Below the pieces are notes generated by a model. That model worked only from the letters and a program-made list of their open reading frames with translations. It was not told the DNA's origin and did no database searches. A program made the translations under genes and the position numbers. Of a stretch of DNA of 64,000 nt, positions 17,818 through 25,960 are shown piece by piece. Origin of the DNA: Aureibacter tunicatorum (GTDB taxonomy: Bacteria > Bacteroidota > Bacteroidia > Cytophagales > Cyclobacteriaceae). The stretch lies in contig NZ_AP025305.1 of NCBI RefSeq assembly GCF_036492635.1, forward strand, positions 1,736,001 through 1,800,000. The letters are read 5' to 3'. Position 1 is the first letter of the stretch. Every line of letters begins with the position of its first letter.

Positions 17818-17836
17818 CCACGTCCTTTGGGCGTGG
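17818..17836. repeat. right-end hairpin of the IS200-type element
   Basis: This is the second exact copy of the 19-base palindrome found at 17207-17225. Together the two mark the ends of the element. Confidence 0.8.
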
Positions 17837-17886
17837 ATTTTTTACTAGCAAATAAAGAGTACAGAAGAATGGCTCAATAAAAAGCA

Positions 17887-17915
17887 AAGGCGGAATTCTT
17901 GCCGAAATCCGCCTT
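17887..17915 (-). terminator. rho-independent terminator after the VOC gene
   Basis: AAGGCGGA pairs exactly with TCCGCCTT around a 13-base loop. On the minus strand the stem is followed by T-rich sequence (GCTTTTTATT). It lies about 35 bp past the stop of the VOC gene. Confidence 0.7.
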
Positions 17916-17948
17916 GGTTAAAATCTATAGTTTTGAGCGTGCTCGTAA

Positions 17949-18344
17949 TTAGAGCATTTCGACTATCTGGATATAATTGCCGCAAGTATCGTCAAATACT
18001 GCGATTTTAGCCGTTCCCATAACAGTAGGCTTAAGGCTGAATTCCACTCCTAATTCTACAAGTCGATCGTATTCGCCTTGCACACTCTCAACGCTGAATT
18101 GAGTATAAGGCAGGCCTGATTTGTACAATTCTTTTTGGTAAACTCTTGCAGGTTCAAAGTCCTTAGGCGAAGGTTCCAAAAGAAGTTCGGGTCCGTCTTG
18201 CTCTTCATTAGCTACTACAGTCAACCATCTGTTGCCTTCTCCTACTGGAATGTCCAATTTCTTTACGAAGCCAAGTTTTTTGGTATAGAAGTTTAGAGCT
18301 TCTTCTTGGTTGCTTACTGGGATGCTTAATAATCTGATTCTCAT
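17949..18344 (-). CDS. VOC (glyoxalase/bleomycin-resistance) family protein
   Basis: This 131-residue single VOC domain has two beta-alpha-beta-beta-beta modules: I-P-V-S-N-Q-E-E-A-L-N-F-Y-T-K-K-L-G-F near the start and a D-T-C-G-N-Y-I-Q-I-V-E ending with a metal-ligand-type glutamate. Proteins of this size bind a metal or small molecule as dimers. It lies 56 bp downstream of an AraC regulator in the same direction, a pairing frequent in Bacteroidota. The substrate is not known. Confidence 0.88.
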   Translation of the reverse strand: MRIRLLSIPVSNQEEALNFYTKKLGFVKKLDIPVGEGNRWLTVVANEEQDGPELLLEPSPKDFEPARVYQKELYKSGLPYTQFSVESVQGEYDRLVELGVEFSLKPTVMGTAKIAVFDDTCGNYIQIVEML

Positions 18345-18400
18345 ATTGTAAGGATTAAGAGATTTAACAATGACACAAAAGTCCGAAATCTATTTTCAAA

Positions 18401-18802
18401 TCATTTCTTGAAAATTGCTCTTTTCTGAAATTCCGTCGGAGCGGATCCTGTTTTCTTCTTGAATAAAGTGCTGAATGAGCCTATGCTTTCAAAGCCGACT
18501 GCATAGCAGGCTTCCGTCACTGACATGCCTTGGGATATGTATTCCTTTGATTTTTCTATTCTCATGTCGATCAAGTATTGTTTTGGAGTCTGACCGTAAT
18601 ACCTTTTGAATAGTCTAAGCAGATGGTATTTTGAAACAAAGCTAATGCGAGAGAATAGACTCAAGTTCAGTTCGTCTTCAAAATGCTCTTGAATGTATTT
18701 TCTTAAGCCAATAACAGTGTCAATTTGCCATTGGTTGGAGTAATTGTCTTTTTTTATTCTTTCGACTTCCTTATTGTAAAGCTTCATTTTAGAAGAGGTC
18801 AT
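18401..18802 (-). CDS. AraC-family transcriptional regulator (DNA-binding domain only)
   Basis: The start is taken at the ATG at 18800-18802 (M-T-S-S-K). An earlier ATG at 18833-18835 would overlap the upstream gene by 28 bp. The protein is almost entirely the two-HTH AraC domain (about residues 25-130): L-R-K-Y-I-Q-E-H-F, L-L-R-L-F-K-R-Y-Y-G-Q-T-P-K-Q-Y-L and A-C-Y-A-V-G-F-E-S-I-G-S-F-S-T-L-F-K-K. There is no ligand-binding domain, so control would be by level or by a partner. It probably regulates the downstream VOC gene. Confidence 0.88.
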   Translation of the reverse strand: MTSSKMKLYNKEVERIKKDNYSNQWQIDTVIGLRKYIQEHFEDELNLSLFSRISFVSKYHLLRLFKRYYGQTPKQYLIDMRIEKSKEYISQGMSVTEACYAVGFESIGSFSTLFKKKTGSAPTEFQKRAIFKK

Positions 18803-18807
18803 TGTTG

Positions 18808-19467
18808 TTAATCTATGAATGGGTAGCTTTCCCAAGGCTTTTTATTATTCAATGCTAAAACTATTTCTGTTCCAATATGTGCTTTTTTCAAGGCTAATAA
18901 TTTGTTTAACTCCTGTTTGCTTTCTTCAAATAGGTCATTTTTGATTAGCTCAACTATTTTTATGAGGTATATGAAAGGTAGAATGAAATCTTTGTGAATA
19001 AGCTTCTCGATGCTTGGAACTTTATCAAAATGTCCATTTAAGAATGCTATAGTAAGTACTTCAGCTTTTTCGTGACTAGATTTGCTTACTCTTAATGCTT
19101 CCTCATATTCATTGTCAGCAGCTAATTGAATATATTCCGATTTGAACGATTTGAAAATTGATAAATACTTGCTATTAGATTCTAATGAATATTTTGCTTC
19201 CAATTTCTCTTTTATAGGAATATTATATGGTATGTATTCAATTTCACTATAATTGTCATCAATAGAATTATCAACTTTAGTTGAGTTAAGAAATTGACTT
19301 ATTTGATTGTGCAGTGATTGAAAATTCAATAAGTATGAGACATCGCAAATAATGTCTAAATTTTGCCTTGATATCCAATGAATGACTTTGTTTTCCTTTT
19401 TATAGATTTTTTTAAACTCGCTTTCTAATAGTTTTTCTTGATTAATCATTTTTGTCATTTCAATCAT
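18808..19467 (-). CDS. hypothetical protein, 219 aa
   Basis: Not recognised. It is a soluble, helix-rich protein with charged K/E-rich stretches and hydrophobic heptads, resembling an all-helical repeat fold (for example A-A-D-N-E-Y-E-E-A-L-R-V-S). There is no leader. It ends only 5 bp before the AraC start, so the two genes may be one transcript, although the AraC/VOC pair is likely to be an independent unit. Confidence 0.6.
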   Translation of the reverse strand: MIEMTKMINQEKLLESEFKKIYKKENKVIHWISRQNLDIICDVSYLLNFQSLHNQISQFLNSTKVDNSIDDNYSEIEYIPYNIPIKEKLEAKYSLESNSKYLSIFKSFKSEYIQLAADNEYEEALRVSKSSHEKAEVLTIAFLNGHFDKVPSIEKLIHKDFILPFIYLIKIVELIKNDLFEESKQELNKLLALKKAHIGTEIVLALNNKKPWESYPFID

Positions 19468-19645
19468 ATTGTAAAGTTACCTTTTCTTTTTTAACTGTTT
19501 ATTGAGCATCGAAGCATAGAATTTAGCTTTTTCCAACATTTCCCATGAAGTGTAGATATCAATGATTGATTTAGTTCTTCATTGGTCAACTCTTTGTCAT
19601 TTTTTCGATTGTTACAGGCAAAGGGTATTACAAAAAATCAGATAA

Positions 19646-20071
19646 TCAATTCCATTTTAAGCAAGAGAAGAAAATGACGATTCTTAGATGGTAGTCCGAC
19701 TTGATCTCGTTTTCTTCTGTCCAATTTAAGATTAATAATTTTAATTCATCTACATTGTTGAAATCAGCATTTGAGCAAAAGTTGATTAGTTTATTTTCTG
19801 GCGTTAATATTACTGATGTGTATGCCTTGCTTGGAATATGAACGTCATTTTTAGATTTATTGAATTTAGCCAGTTCGAGAAAATCTTCAGAAAGTTGATT
19901 TTGTGCCTGGGGATTTACTGGTATCATAGTATTCAGGAAGTACACCGAATCTCCATTGATATGTTTTAATTCACAAATCTTGATAACTTCAGGAATTGAC
20001 TTGATTTCCTGTCCAAAAGAATCGATTGAAAAAATGAATAGAAAAATCATATTAATGGTTTTTAGTGTCAT
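19646..20071 (-). CDS. hypothetical secreted protein, 141 aa
   Basis: Not recognised. The N-terminal signal peptide (M-T-L-K-T-I-N-M-I-F-L-F-I-F-S, cleavage probably near S-F-G-Q) sends it to the periplasm. The mature part is about 120 residues with predicted strands and no motif. It is spaced loosely from its neighbours and gives no context clue. Confidence 0.55.
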   Translation of the reverse strand: MTLKTINMIFLFIFSIDSFGQEIKSIPEVIKICELKHINGDSVYFLNTMIPVNPQAQNQLSEDFLELAKFNKSKNDVHIPSKAYTSVILTPENKLINFCSNADFNNVDELKLLILNWTEENEIKSDYHLRIVIFFSCLKWN

Positions 20072-20211
20072 TTAAGTCAGTTGTTTAATAGATACAATTT
20101 TGTATAACTTCAAGTATCAATTTGAGTTTGATCCATTTTGAACTTGGCTAAAAAAATGAGTGTTTTAGTCATTATTGAAAATTGTACTTGTAAGTTGTTG
20201 AATTACGGTTC

Positions 20212-20763
20212 TTATATTTTTAAGTCTTCCTCAATATATTCCGCATTTAAGTATTTTCTAATTCTATATTTACCGCTTTTACTTATAAATATAAACTTGT
20301 GCAAATCTTCTTCAAGTATATCAAGTTCTGAGATATTAAACATTTTTTTCTGGATCCATTGATTCTTTTCAAAACTATAAATATGAAAAGTATTCAAATT
20401 TGAATAATCTATATGGTTAAATATTACACCTAATTCATCGGATCCACTATTGTTCAAATCTCCTAAATTTTCAAGCAATTTGTATCCGTAGCAATTTTTT
20501 TTGACAGGAAAGTTATTAAATCTAGAGTCGCTTGATATTAAGCTTGTATAGGTTTCTCCTATTTCTAGAATCTCTTCGAATTCTATGTTTAAGTGTTTTA
20601 CTTTCTCATTTGATGAGCTTTTTCGAATCTCTTCGGTTAAATTTTCGATTTTTCCATCCCCGTTAAAGTCTCCTTTGACGGTAATTTGTATTATTTCTTG
20701 TTTGTTGATTGGGCTATAGCTGCAAATAGTTATAGCTAATGCAGTTATTAAGTTTTTTATCAT
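20212..20763 (-). CDS. hypothetical secreted protein with a Ca-binding FG-GAP-like repeat
   Basis: This 183-residue protein has a short signal peptide. The loop G-D-F-N-G-D-G-K-I-E-N (about residues 32-42) is a D-x-N-x-D-G calcium-binding loop like those in FG-GAP/VCBS blades and dockerins, and a second N-L-G-D-L-N-N-S-G-S-D-E-L-G (about 105-118) repeats the pattern. It may be a small extracellular or periplasmic propeller-like domain. The function is unknown. Confidence 0.6.
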   Translation of the reverse strand: MIKNLITALAITICSYSPINKQEIIQITVKGDFNGDGKIENLTEEIRKSSSNEKVKHLNIEFEEILEIGETYTSLISSDSRFNNFPVKKNCYGYKLLENLGDLNNSGSDELGVIFNHIDYSNLNTFHIYSFEKNQWIQKKMFNISELDILEEDLHKFIFISKSGKYRIRKYLNAEYIEEDLKI

Positions 20764-21045
20764 CGTTTACTTATGTTTTGCAACTTTATCTAGTTCATGA
20801 TTACCGAAAACGTAGCTGTATTTATAAAATTAAAAAATCAATTTTTATAATAATTTAAGTTAAATAGACAGCATTTCAAATGTATTGCTTGGCTTTGTCA
20901 ACTAGATTATTTTTCAAGTTTTTTCAATTCATAAGTTCCTGATAGTCTTAATTATACACATTCGTGTAACCATATGCATTGAATGTAACATCTTGTATAT
21001 CAGTGTTTTTTGAGTTTGTTTTGCATTCGAATTTAAACAGTATTG

Positions 21046-21645
21046 ATGATGAAAAAATATTTAAGTTTGCTTGCTTTAGTATTTTCTATGGCAACAATTG
21101 CTTACTCGCAAGACAAAAATAATATCGGAAATATGGAGGAACCAGTTAAAACGTATCCTAAAACATTTTCTCATATAGGAATAACAGTGCCTGACATCGA
21201 GGAAGCTGTAAAATTTTATACCGAGGTGATGGGCTTTTATATCATCATGGAGCCAACAGTAGTAAAGGAAGAAAATGAAACGGCCATAGGCCAAATGTGC
21301 ATTGATGTGTTTGGCGAAGGATGGGAAACTTTTAGAATTGCCCATCTCTCAACAGGCGACAAGATTGGATTTGAGATATTTGAATTTAAAGAAAGCAAAG
21401 ACCTAAAGCCTAATTTTGAACCCTTTAGAACCGGTCTGTTCCACTTTTCTGTACAAGATCCTGATGTGGAAGGACTTGTGAAGAAAATCGTAGAGGCAGG
21501 AGGGAAGCAAAGAATGCCAATAAGAGAATATTATCCGGGAGAGAAGCCTTATCGCATGTGCTATGTTGAGGATCCTTTTGGAACGGTATTCGAAATCTAC
21601 TCTCACTCATATGAGTTGCACTACTCCGAGGGAGCGTATAAATGA
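21046..21645 (+). CDS. secreted VOC-family protein
   Basis: The start is ATG at 21046; the following 20 residues form a signal peptide ending I-A-Y-S-Q. The mature protein is one VOC domain: F-S-H-I-G-I-T-V-P-D-I-E-E-A-V-K-F-Y with His ligand, F-H-F-S-V-Q-D-P-D-V-E with second His, and C-Y-V-E-D-P-F-G-T-V-F-E-I-Y with the terminal glutamate. All three canonical metal positions appear present. A periplasmic glyoxalase-fold enzyme is less common than a cytoplasmic one. Its last 25 bases overlap the 3' end of a convergent HxlR gene. Confidence 0.88.
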   Translation: MMKKYLSLLALVFSMATIAYSQDKNNIGNMEEPVKTYPKTFSHIGITVPDIEEAVKFYTEVMGFYIIMEPTVVKEENETAIGQMCIDVFGEGWETFRIAHLSTGDKIGFEIFEFKESKDLKPNFEPFRTGLFHFSVQDPDVEGLVKKIVEAGGKQRMPIREYYPGEKPYRMCYVEDPFGTVFEIYSHSYELHYSEGAYK

Positions 21646-21980
21646 TGATCTCTTGCAAATTCTTGTCCCCATTCATCCAATTGCAGGATAATGGGGATTA
21701 GTGATTTGCCTTCTTCAGTCAGTGCATATTCCACTTTGGGAGGAGTAACCGGATAAACGGTTCTTTTGACGAGTTTGTCCTTTTCCAATGCTCTGATAGA
21801 ATATGTGAACATTCTATTTGAAATGTCTGTGATGCTCTTTTGCAATTCTCCCGATCTTTGAGGCCCATCTTGCAAATGAAAGAGTATTAGGCTTTTGTAT
21901 TTATCTCCAATCAAATGTAGAGCGAAAGCCAAAGAGCACTTGAATTCCTTGTTATGATACTTTATTTTATCTGAAGCCAT
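21621..21980 (-). CDS. HxlR-family winged-helix regulator
   Basis: The start is the ATG at 21978-21980 (M-A-S-D-K). The residues H-L-I-G-D-K-Y-K-S-L-I-L-F-H-L, D-G-P-Q-R-S-G-E-L-Q-K-S-I and I-S-N-R-M-F-T-Y-S-I-R-A-L-E-K-D-K-L-V match HxlR, with the wing at Y-P-V-T-P-P-K-V-E-Y-A-L-T. The usual redox cysteine is at C-S-L (about residue 15). It is convergent with, and overlaps by 25 bp, the secreted VOC gene. HxlR regulators often control neighbouring detoxification genes. Confidence 0.9.
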   Translation of the reverse strand: MASDKIKYHNKEFKCSLAFALHLIGDKYKSLILFHLQDGPQRSGELQKSITDISNRMFTYSIRALEKDKLVKRTVYPVTPPKVEYALTEEGKSLIPIILQLDEWGQEFARDHHLYAPSE

Positions 21981-22257
21981 AATGAGATCTTTTATGATTC
22001 TAAAAAGCAAAAGACTTTCGAATACTACGAATTCCTTGCCTTTTAATTATACATAGGGCTTGTGTATTATAAAATAAAATCAAAAATAATGTTTTAGTTG
22101 TGTTGTTAAGTTGCCTGAATTTGATAATTGGATGCGAAGTGATAGGCAGTTAATATTTGCTTAAGAGGTGTCGAGCCAGAAAGAATATCATAAAGTTTCA
22201 ATTATTATTGATGCTAAATAGGCAATGTTGGGAAGCGTAGTGTTAGTGGTTGTGCTT

Positions 22258-23067
22258 TTACAATTCATTCTGACCCAAGTACTTTTCTACGGGTTCGACT
22301 TCATAGATATAGCTTCTTGACAAGAAATCATGGAAAAAAGACGCATGAGCTCCCCCTGAGATGATAAGAATTCGGTCATTCTCATCGGCTTCGATCTTGC
22401 AGATATTGGCGAACATTCTTAAGTTTCTTTGATAAAACCGAGCAGCTTCATCCACGCCTTCGAATTTATCAGAGGAGTTAGCATAGAATAGCTGATCAAC
22501 ATTGTAGTTATATAATATAGCGCGAGTTTCGGGCGTATTCATTTGCATCAAGGTCTTTTTTAGCCCGTCTTTCTTTGGGTCTAAAGGCAGTTTAGAAAAT
22601 AAGCTGTCAGCAGTTTGTAGGCTTTTGAAGTAATTTTTTGCATTGAGTTCCTTTGCCAGTTTGTCTTGATAGTAATCGTAGCCCATTTCATGGTCAATGG
22701 CATAGATTCGCTTTGTTTTGGCCAGTCGACCGATTTCGAAAGCTAAGAGTTGTATTTCATTGTCAGCGTAAATGGTTTTCGTTTCGGGATTATTCAAATA
22801 AGCGTCATAGGCACTTTCCACCAAATGTTGGTTCTTTGGAGGTGTTTCTACCATGATTATTGTAGGCTTGAATTTGGCGATCAGCTCATTTACTTCCTTG
22901 ATTTGCTCTTTGTTTTTCTTGTTTTCTTCGTCGTATTCTGTTGTTCTTAAATCATCGGTGTATCCCAAGTGGAAAATGCCTAGATTCAATACTTTGATTT
23001 TATTATCTTGCGCTTGAGCAGTGAACAGCCCGAATAGCAGAGCGATGATTAGAAGTGCGTTTTTCAT
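22258..23067 (-). CDS. secreted TraB/Tiki-like (DUF5694-type) protein, array copy A
   Basis: This is the last of five tandem paralogues. The 269 residues start with a signal peptide (cleavage near A-Q-A-Q, residue 20). Conserved positions: G-I-F-H (Gly30-His33), I-M-V-E (Glu74), Y-A-I-D-H (His126) and S-G-G-A-H (His241), followed by F-F-H-D-F. A G-x-x-H, distant Glu and late G-x-x-H pattern is the signature of the TraB/PrgY/Tiki/EreA-like superfamily, whose Tiki members are metalloproteases. So a periplasmic or secreted hydrolase is plausible but unproven. It has its own copy of the duplicated promoter region (23068-23240). Confidence 0.8.
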   Translation of the reverse strand: MKNALLIIALLFGLFTAQAQDNKIKVLNLGIFHLGYTDDLRTTEYDEENKKNKEQIKEVNELIAKFKPTIIMVETPPKNQHLVESAYDAYLNNPETKTIYADNEIQLLAFEIGRLAKTKRIYAIDHEMGYDYYQDKLAKELNAKNYFKSLQTADSLFSKLPLDPKKDGLKKTLMQMNTPETRAILYNYNVDQLFYANSSDKFEGVDEAARFYQRNLRMFANICKIEADENDRILIISGGAHASFFHDFLSRSYIYEVEPVEKYLGQNEL

Positions 23068-23240
23068 TTTGATAAGCGTTTTGTTTGAAAGGATTATGAT
23101 GTAATGATAGGAAAAGGAACAGAGCCTTATTTTTTTATTATACCAACTAACTGAGTTAATACACCAAAAGTTAGTTTTAAATGCTTTATATTTTTGTCCT
23201 GAGAAAAAGGGTGCAAGTATAAGAAAAGAATCAGTTTGTC
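23068..23240 (-). repeat. duplicated promoter/leader region P1 of the array
   Basis: This is closely similar to 24915-25092 and, over most of its length, to 26768-26925. Shared blocks are the leader CAAACAAAACGC, GGTATAATAAAAAA (read on the minus strand), and the block at 23191-23209. The similarity to P2 continues to the stop of the upstream paralogue, so gene and promoter were copied together. Confidence 0.8.
23191..23209 (-). promoter_or_regulatory. conserved operator-like block, copy 1
   Basis: CTTTTTCTCAGGACAAAAA on the minus strand is identical to the copy at 25037-25055 and differs at one base from 26890-26908. It lies about 125 bp upstream of the start codon in each unit. It is a candidate regulator site shared by the three array units. 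Confidence 0.55.
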
Positions 23241-23260
23241 ATATGATTCTTTCCTAGTGT

Positions 23261-24067
23261 TTATAGGTTGTCATTTGGTTGGAGATATTTTTCAACAGTC
23301 TCGACTTCATAGATAAAGCTTCTTGACAAGAAATCATGGAAAAACGCAGCATGCGCACTGCCTGAGATGATTAGAATTCTGTCGTTTTCGTTGGCTTCGA
23401 TCTTGCAGATATTGGCGAACATTCTTAAGTTCCTTTGATAAAATCTTGCTGCTTGATCTACTCCCTCAAACTTATTTTCGGAATTGACATAAAATAAATG
23501 GTCCACATTGCAGTTATACATAAAGTCACGATATGCTTGGCTGTTGTCGCTAAGAAGAGCTTTTCTTAGTCCCACTTTTTTAGGATCGGCTTCGAGTTTA
23601 GTCGCTTTTTCATCCGTTATTCTGTTCGTTTTAAAATATGTTTTCGCATTTAACTTTTCAGCTAGTTTGTCTTGATTATATCCATAGCCCATGCTTTCAT
23701 CAATGCAGTAGATTCTTTTTGTTCCGGCTAAGCGCCCAATTTCAAATGCCATGAGTCCTTTTTCAGTTTCATAGTTAGCTTTTTCTCCTTCAGGGTCATT
23801 AAGGTATGCTTGATAAGATTTTTCCACTTCTTCCTGATGTTTTGGCAGTTCTTCTATCATGATAATCGTAGGCTTGAACTTGGCGATAAGTTCATTTACT
23901 TCTTGAATCTGGTCCATGTTTGATTTCTCATCATATTCTGTACTATGAGCATCAGGAGTATATCCCATATGGAATACGCCTAGGTTCAATACTTTGATTT
24001 TTTTGTTTTGCGCTTGCGCATTGAACATTCCAAAAAGTAAAGCCATGATTAATATTGTTCTTGTCAT
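23261..24067 (-). CDS. secreted TraB/Tiki-like (DUF5694-type) protein, array copy B, variant motif
   Basis: This copy is 268 residues from ATG 24065-24067 with a signal peptide ending N-A-Q-A-Q. It has G-V-F-H, I-M-I-E and S-G-S-A-H, and the family core A-F-E-I-G-R-L. At the position where the other four copies read I-D-H it reads Y-C-I-D-E: the histidine is replaced by glutamate. It is closest to copy D (shared D-P-E-G-E-K-A and C-terminal P-N-D-N-L). It follows copy C by 34 bp and is presumably co-transcribed with it. Confidence 0.8.
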   Translation of the reverse strand: MTRTILIMALLFGMFNAQAQNKKIKVLNLGVFHMGYTPDAHSTEYDEKSNMDQIQEVNELIAKFKPTIIMIEELPKHQEEVEKSYQAYLNDPEGEKANYETEKGLMAFEIGRLAGTKRIYCIDESMGYGYNQDKLAEKLNAKTYFKTNRITDEKATKLEADPKKVGLRKALLSDNSQAYRDFMYNCNVDHLFYVNSENKFEGVDQAARFYQRNLRMFANICKIEANENDRILIISGSAHAAFFHDFLSRSFIYEVETVEKYLQPNDNL

Positions 24068-24101
24068 TGCAGTGCTTGTTTTAGTTAGGTTAGTCAAATG
24101 T

Positions 24102-24914
24102 TTATAGATTGTTCTCAGGTGATAGGTATTTTTCCACCGACTCTAGTTCATACACACTGCTTCTTGACATGAATTGATGAAAGAAGGAAGCGTGCAATCC
24201 GCCTGAGATTATCAGAATGCGGTCTTCTTCGTTGGTTTTTATTTTGTTGATATTAGCGTACATTCGAAGGTTTCGATGATATAGTTTTGCCGCTTCGTCG
24301 GCTCCTTCGAATTTGTCGTCCGAATTGATATAGGTAAGCATATCTGCGTTGGCATTGATAAGAAAGTTCATGCAAGATTCGGAGTTCATAACAGAAAGTG
24401 TCTCTTTAAGTCCTGATTGGGCTGGATTCAGCTTTGCGATTAATTCGGATTTTTCCAATGTTTTTAAAGTCTGAAAAAATTTGTCAGCTTTTGTTTCTTG
24501 AGCAAGCTCGCCCAGATTGTAATTATAAGCCATAGAGTGGTCGATGGCGTGAATATGTGCCGTGTTGGCGAGTCGTCCGATTTCAAAAGCAAGTATTTCC
24601 ACTTCAGTGCCTCCAAAAGTTGTTTCTTGCTTTGGATCTTTCAAGTAAGAAAGGTAAGCTTCTTCCAATGCATTTTGATCATTGGTTTCGACTTCAACCA
24701 TGATGTGCGTTGGCTTGAATCTAGCGATCAACTCATTTACTTCTTTGATTTGTTTTTTGCTTTCATCCGAGCTTTCGTCATATTCTATTGAGTGGGCATC
24801 GCTTGTATACCCCATATGGAAGACGCCAAGGTTCAATACTTTGATTTTATTATCCTGCGCTTGAGCAGTTAACATTCCGAATAGCAGAGCGATGATTAAA
24901 AGTGCGTTTTTCAT
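24102..24914 (-). CDS. secreted TraB/Tiki-like (DUF5694-type) protein, array copy C
   Basis: The start is ATG 24912-24914 (M-K-N-A-L-L-I, identical to copy A for 12 residues), giving 270 residues with a signal peptide ending A-Q-A-Q. Motifs: G-V-F-H, I-M-V-E, H-A-I-D-H and S-G-G-L-H. The second half is the most diverged of the five (K-T-L-E-K-S-E-L-I-A, M-N-S-E-S-C-M-N). It is the first gene of the C-B unit and has promoter copy P2 upstream. Confidence 0.8.
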   Translation of the reverse strand: MKNALLIIALLFGMLTAQAQDNKIKVLNLGVFHMGYTSDAHSIEYDESSDESKKQIKEVNELIARFKPTHIMVEVETNDQNALEEAYLSYLKDPKQETTFGGTEVEILAFEIGRLANTAHIHAIDHSMAYNYNLGELAQETKADKFFQTLKTLEKSELIAKLNPAQSGLKETLSVMNSESCMNFLINANADMLTYINSDDKFEGADEAAKLYHRNLRMYANINKIKTNEEDRILIISGGLHASFFHQFMSRSSVYELESVEKYLSPENNL

Positions 24915-25092
24915 TTTGATAGGCGTTTTGTTTGAATGATTATGATGCAATGATAGGAAATGGAATAGAGGCTTATTTTTTTATTATACCCACTGATTGT
25001 GTTTATACACCAAAAGGTAGTTTTAAATGCTTTATTTTTTTGTCCTGAGAAAAAGGGCGCAAGTATAACAAAAGCCCTAGTTTGTCATATGA
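24915..25092 (-). repeat. duplicated promoter/leader region P2 of the array
   Basis: This is the second copy of the region described at 23068-23240. The two agree over nearly their full length, with scattered substitutions, including the segment AGTTTGTCATATGA at their distal ends. Confidence 0.8.
25037..25055 (-). promoter_or_regulatory. conserved operator-like block, copy 2
   Basis: This is the exact match to 23191-23209, at the same distance from the start codon of copy C. Confidence 0.55.
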
Positions 25093-25106
25093 ATATCAGC
25101 AAGTGC

Positions 25107-25913
25107 TTATAGGTTGTCATTTGGGTGAAGGTATTTTTCAACAGGCTCAACCTCATAGATATAGCTTCTTGACAAGAAATCATGGAAAAATGAAGCATGC
25201 GCCGCACCGGAGATGATAAGAATTCTGTCGTTTTCGTTGGCTTCGATCTTGCAGATATTAGCGAACATTCTAAGGTTTCTATGATAAAATTTCGACGCTT
25301 GATCTACACCTTCGAATTTATTTTTTGAGTTCGCATAGAAAAGATAATCGACATTGGAGTTGAATGACTGATCTCGGTACCCTTGAGTATTCATATAGCT
25401 TATCACATTTTTAAAGCCGACGATCTCAGGATTTCTTTTTTCAATTTTTCTTAGTGAGTCCACGATGTTGACTGTTTCAAAGTAATTGTCTGAATTAAGC
25501 TTTTTGGCTAATCTATCTTGATAATATTGATAACCCATTTTGTGGTCTATGGCATATATTCTTTTAGTGCCGGCCAGACGGCCAATTTCAAAAGCCATAA
25601 GTCCTGTTTCATTCGTATATTTTGCTTTTTCTCCTTCAGGGTCATTAAGATAAGCTTGATAAGACTTTTCAAGATCTGCTTGATATTTCGGAGATTTTTC
25701 AACCACAATGATGGTGGGTTTAAACTTCGCGATGAGTTCGTTTACTTCTTGAATTTGACTCATATTTGATTTTTCATCAAATTTAGTTGAATGAGCGTCC
25801 GGAGTATAGCTCAAATGGAAGACGCCAAGATTCAATACTTTGATTTTATTATCCTGAGCTTGAGTAGTGAATATGCTAAGAATTAGGGCGATGATTAAAA
25901 GCGATTGTTTCAT
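25107..25913 (-). CDS. secreted TraB/Tiki-like (DUF5694-type) protein, array copy D
   Basis: This copy is 268 residues with a signal peptide ending T-T-Q-A-Q. Motifs: G-V-F-H, I-V-V-E, Y-A-I-D-H and S-G-A-A-H. It is very close to copy B in the first 130 residues and the last 70, but between them (about 140-190) the two differ greatly, marking a variable middle segment across the family. It is the second gene of the E-D unit, 47 bp after copy E. Confidence 0.8.
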   Translation of the reverse strand: MKQSLLIIALILSIFTTQAQDNKIKVLNLGVFHLSYTPDAHSTKFDEKSNMSQIQEVNELIAKFKPTIIVVEKSPKYQADLEKSYQAYLNDPEGEKAKYTNETGLMAFEIGRLAGTKRIYAIDHKMGYQYYQDRLAKKLNSDNYFETVNIVDSLRKIEKRNPEIVGFKNVISYMNTQGYRDQSFNSNVDYLFYANSKNKFEGVDQASKFYHRNLRMFANICKIEANENDRILIISGAAHASFFHDFLSRSYIYEVEPVEKYLHPNDNL

Positions 25914-25960
25914 GATTTTTTAGTAAAAGTGAGGGTGATTATTAATAATTTTGGAAAGGG

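Larger units (their letters stand above)
17207..17836 (+). mobile_element. IS200-type element (IS200/IS605 family) bounded by identical hairpins
   Basis: A single Y1 transposase gene is flanked by two copies of the same 19-base imperfect palindrome, CCACGTCCTTTGGGCGTGG, at 17207-17225 and 17818-17836. In this family such subterminal hairpins at the left and right ends are what TnpA binds. No accessory tnpB is present, as in IS200. The real tips may extend some bases beyond the hairpins. Inside, GTTGTCCCCA (17280-17289) and TGGGGACAAC (17748-17757) are exact complements on either side of the gene. It lies just upstream of the rifampin-phosphotransferase-like gene. Confidence 0.8.

Noticed and set aside
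22100-22257. A sixth, decayed array copy downstream of copy A
   Set aside because: The stretch between the HxlR gene and copy A shows none of the family motifs or promoter blocks.
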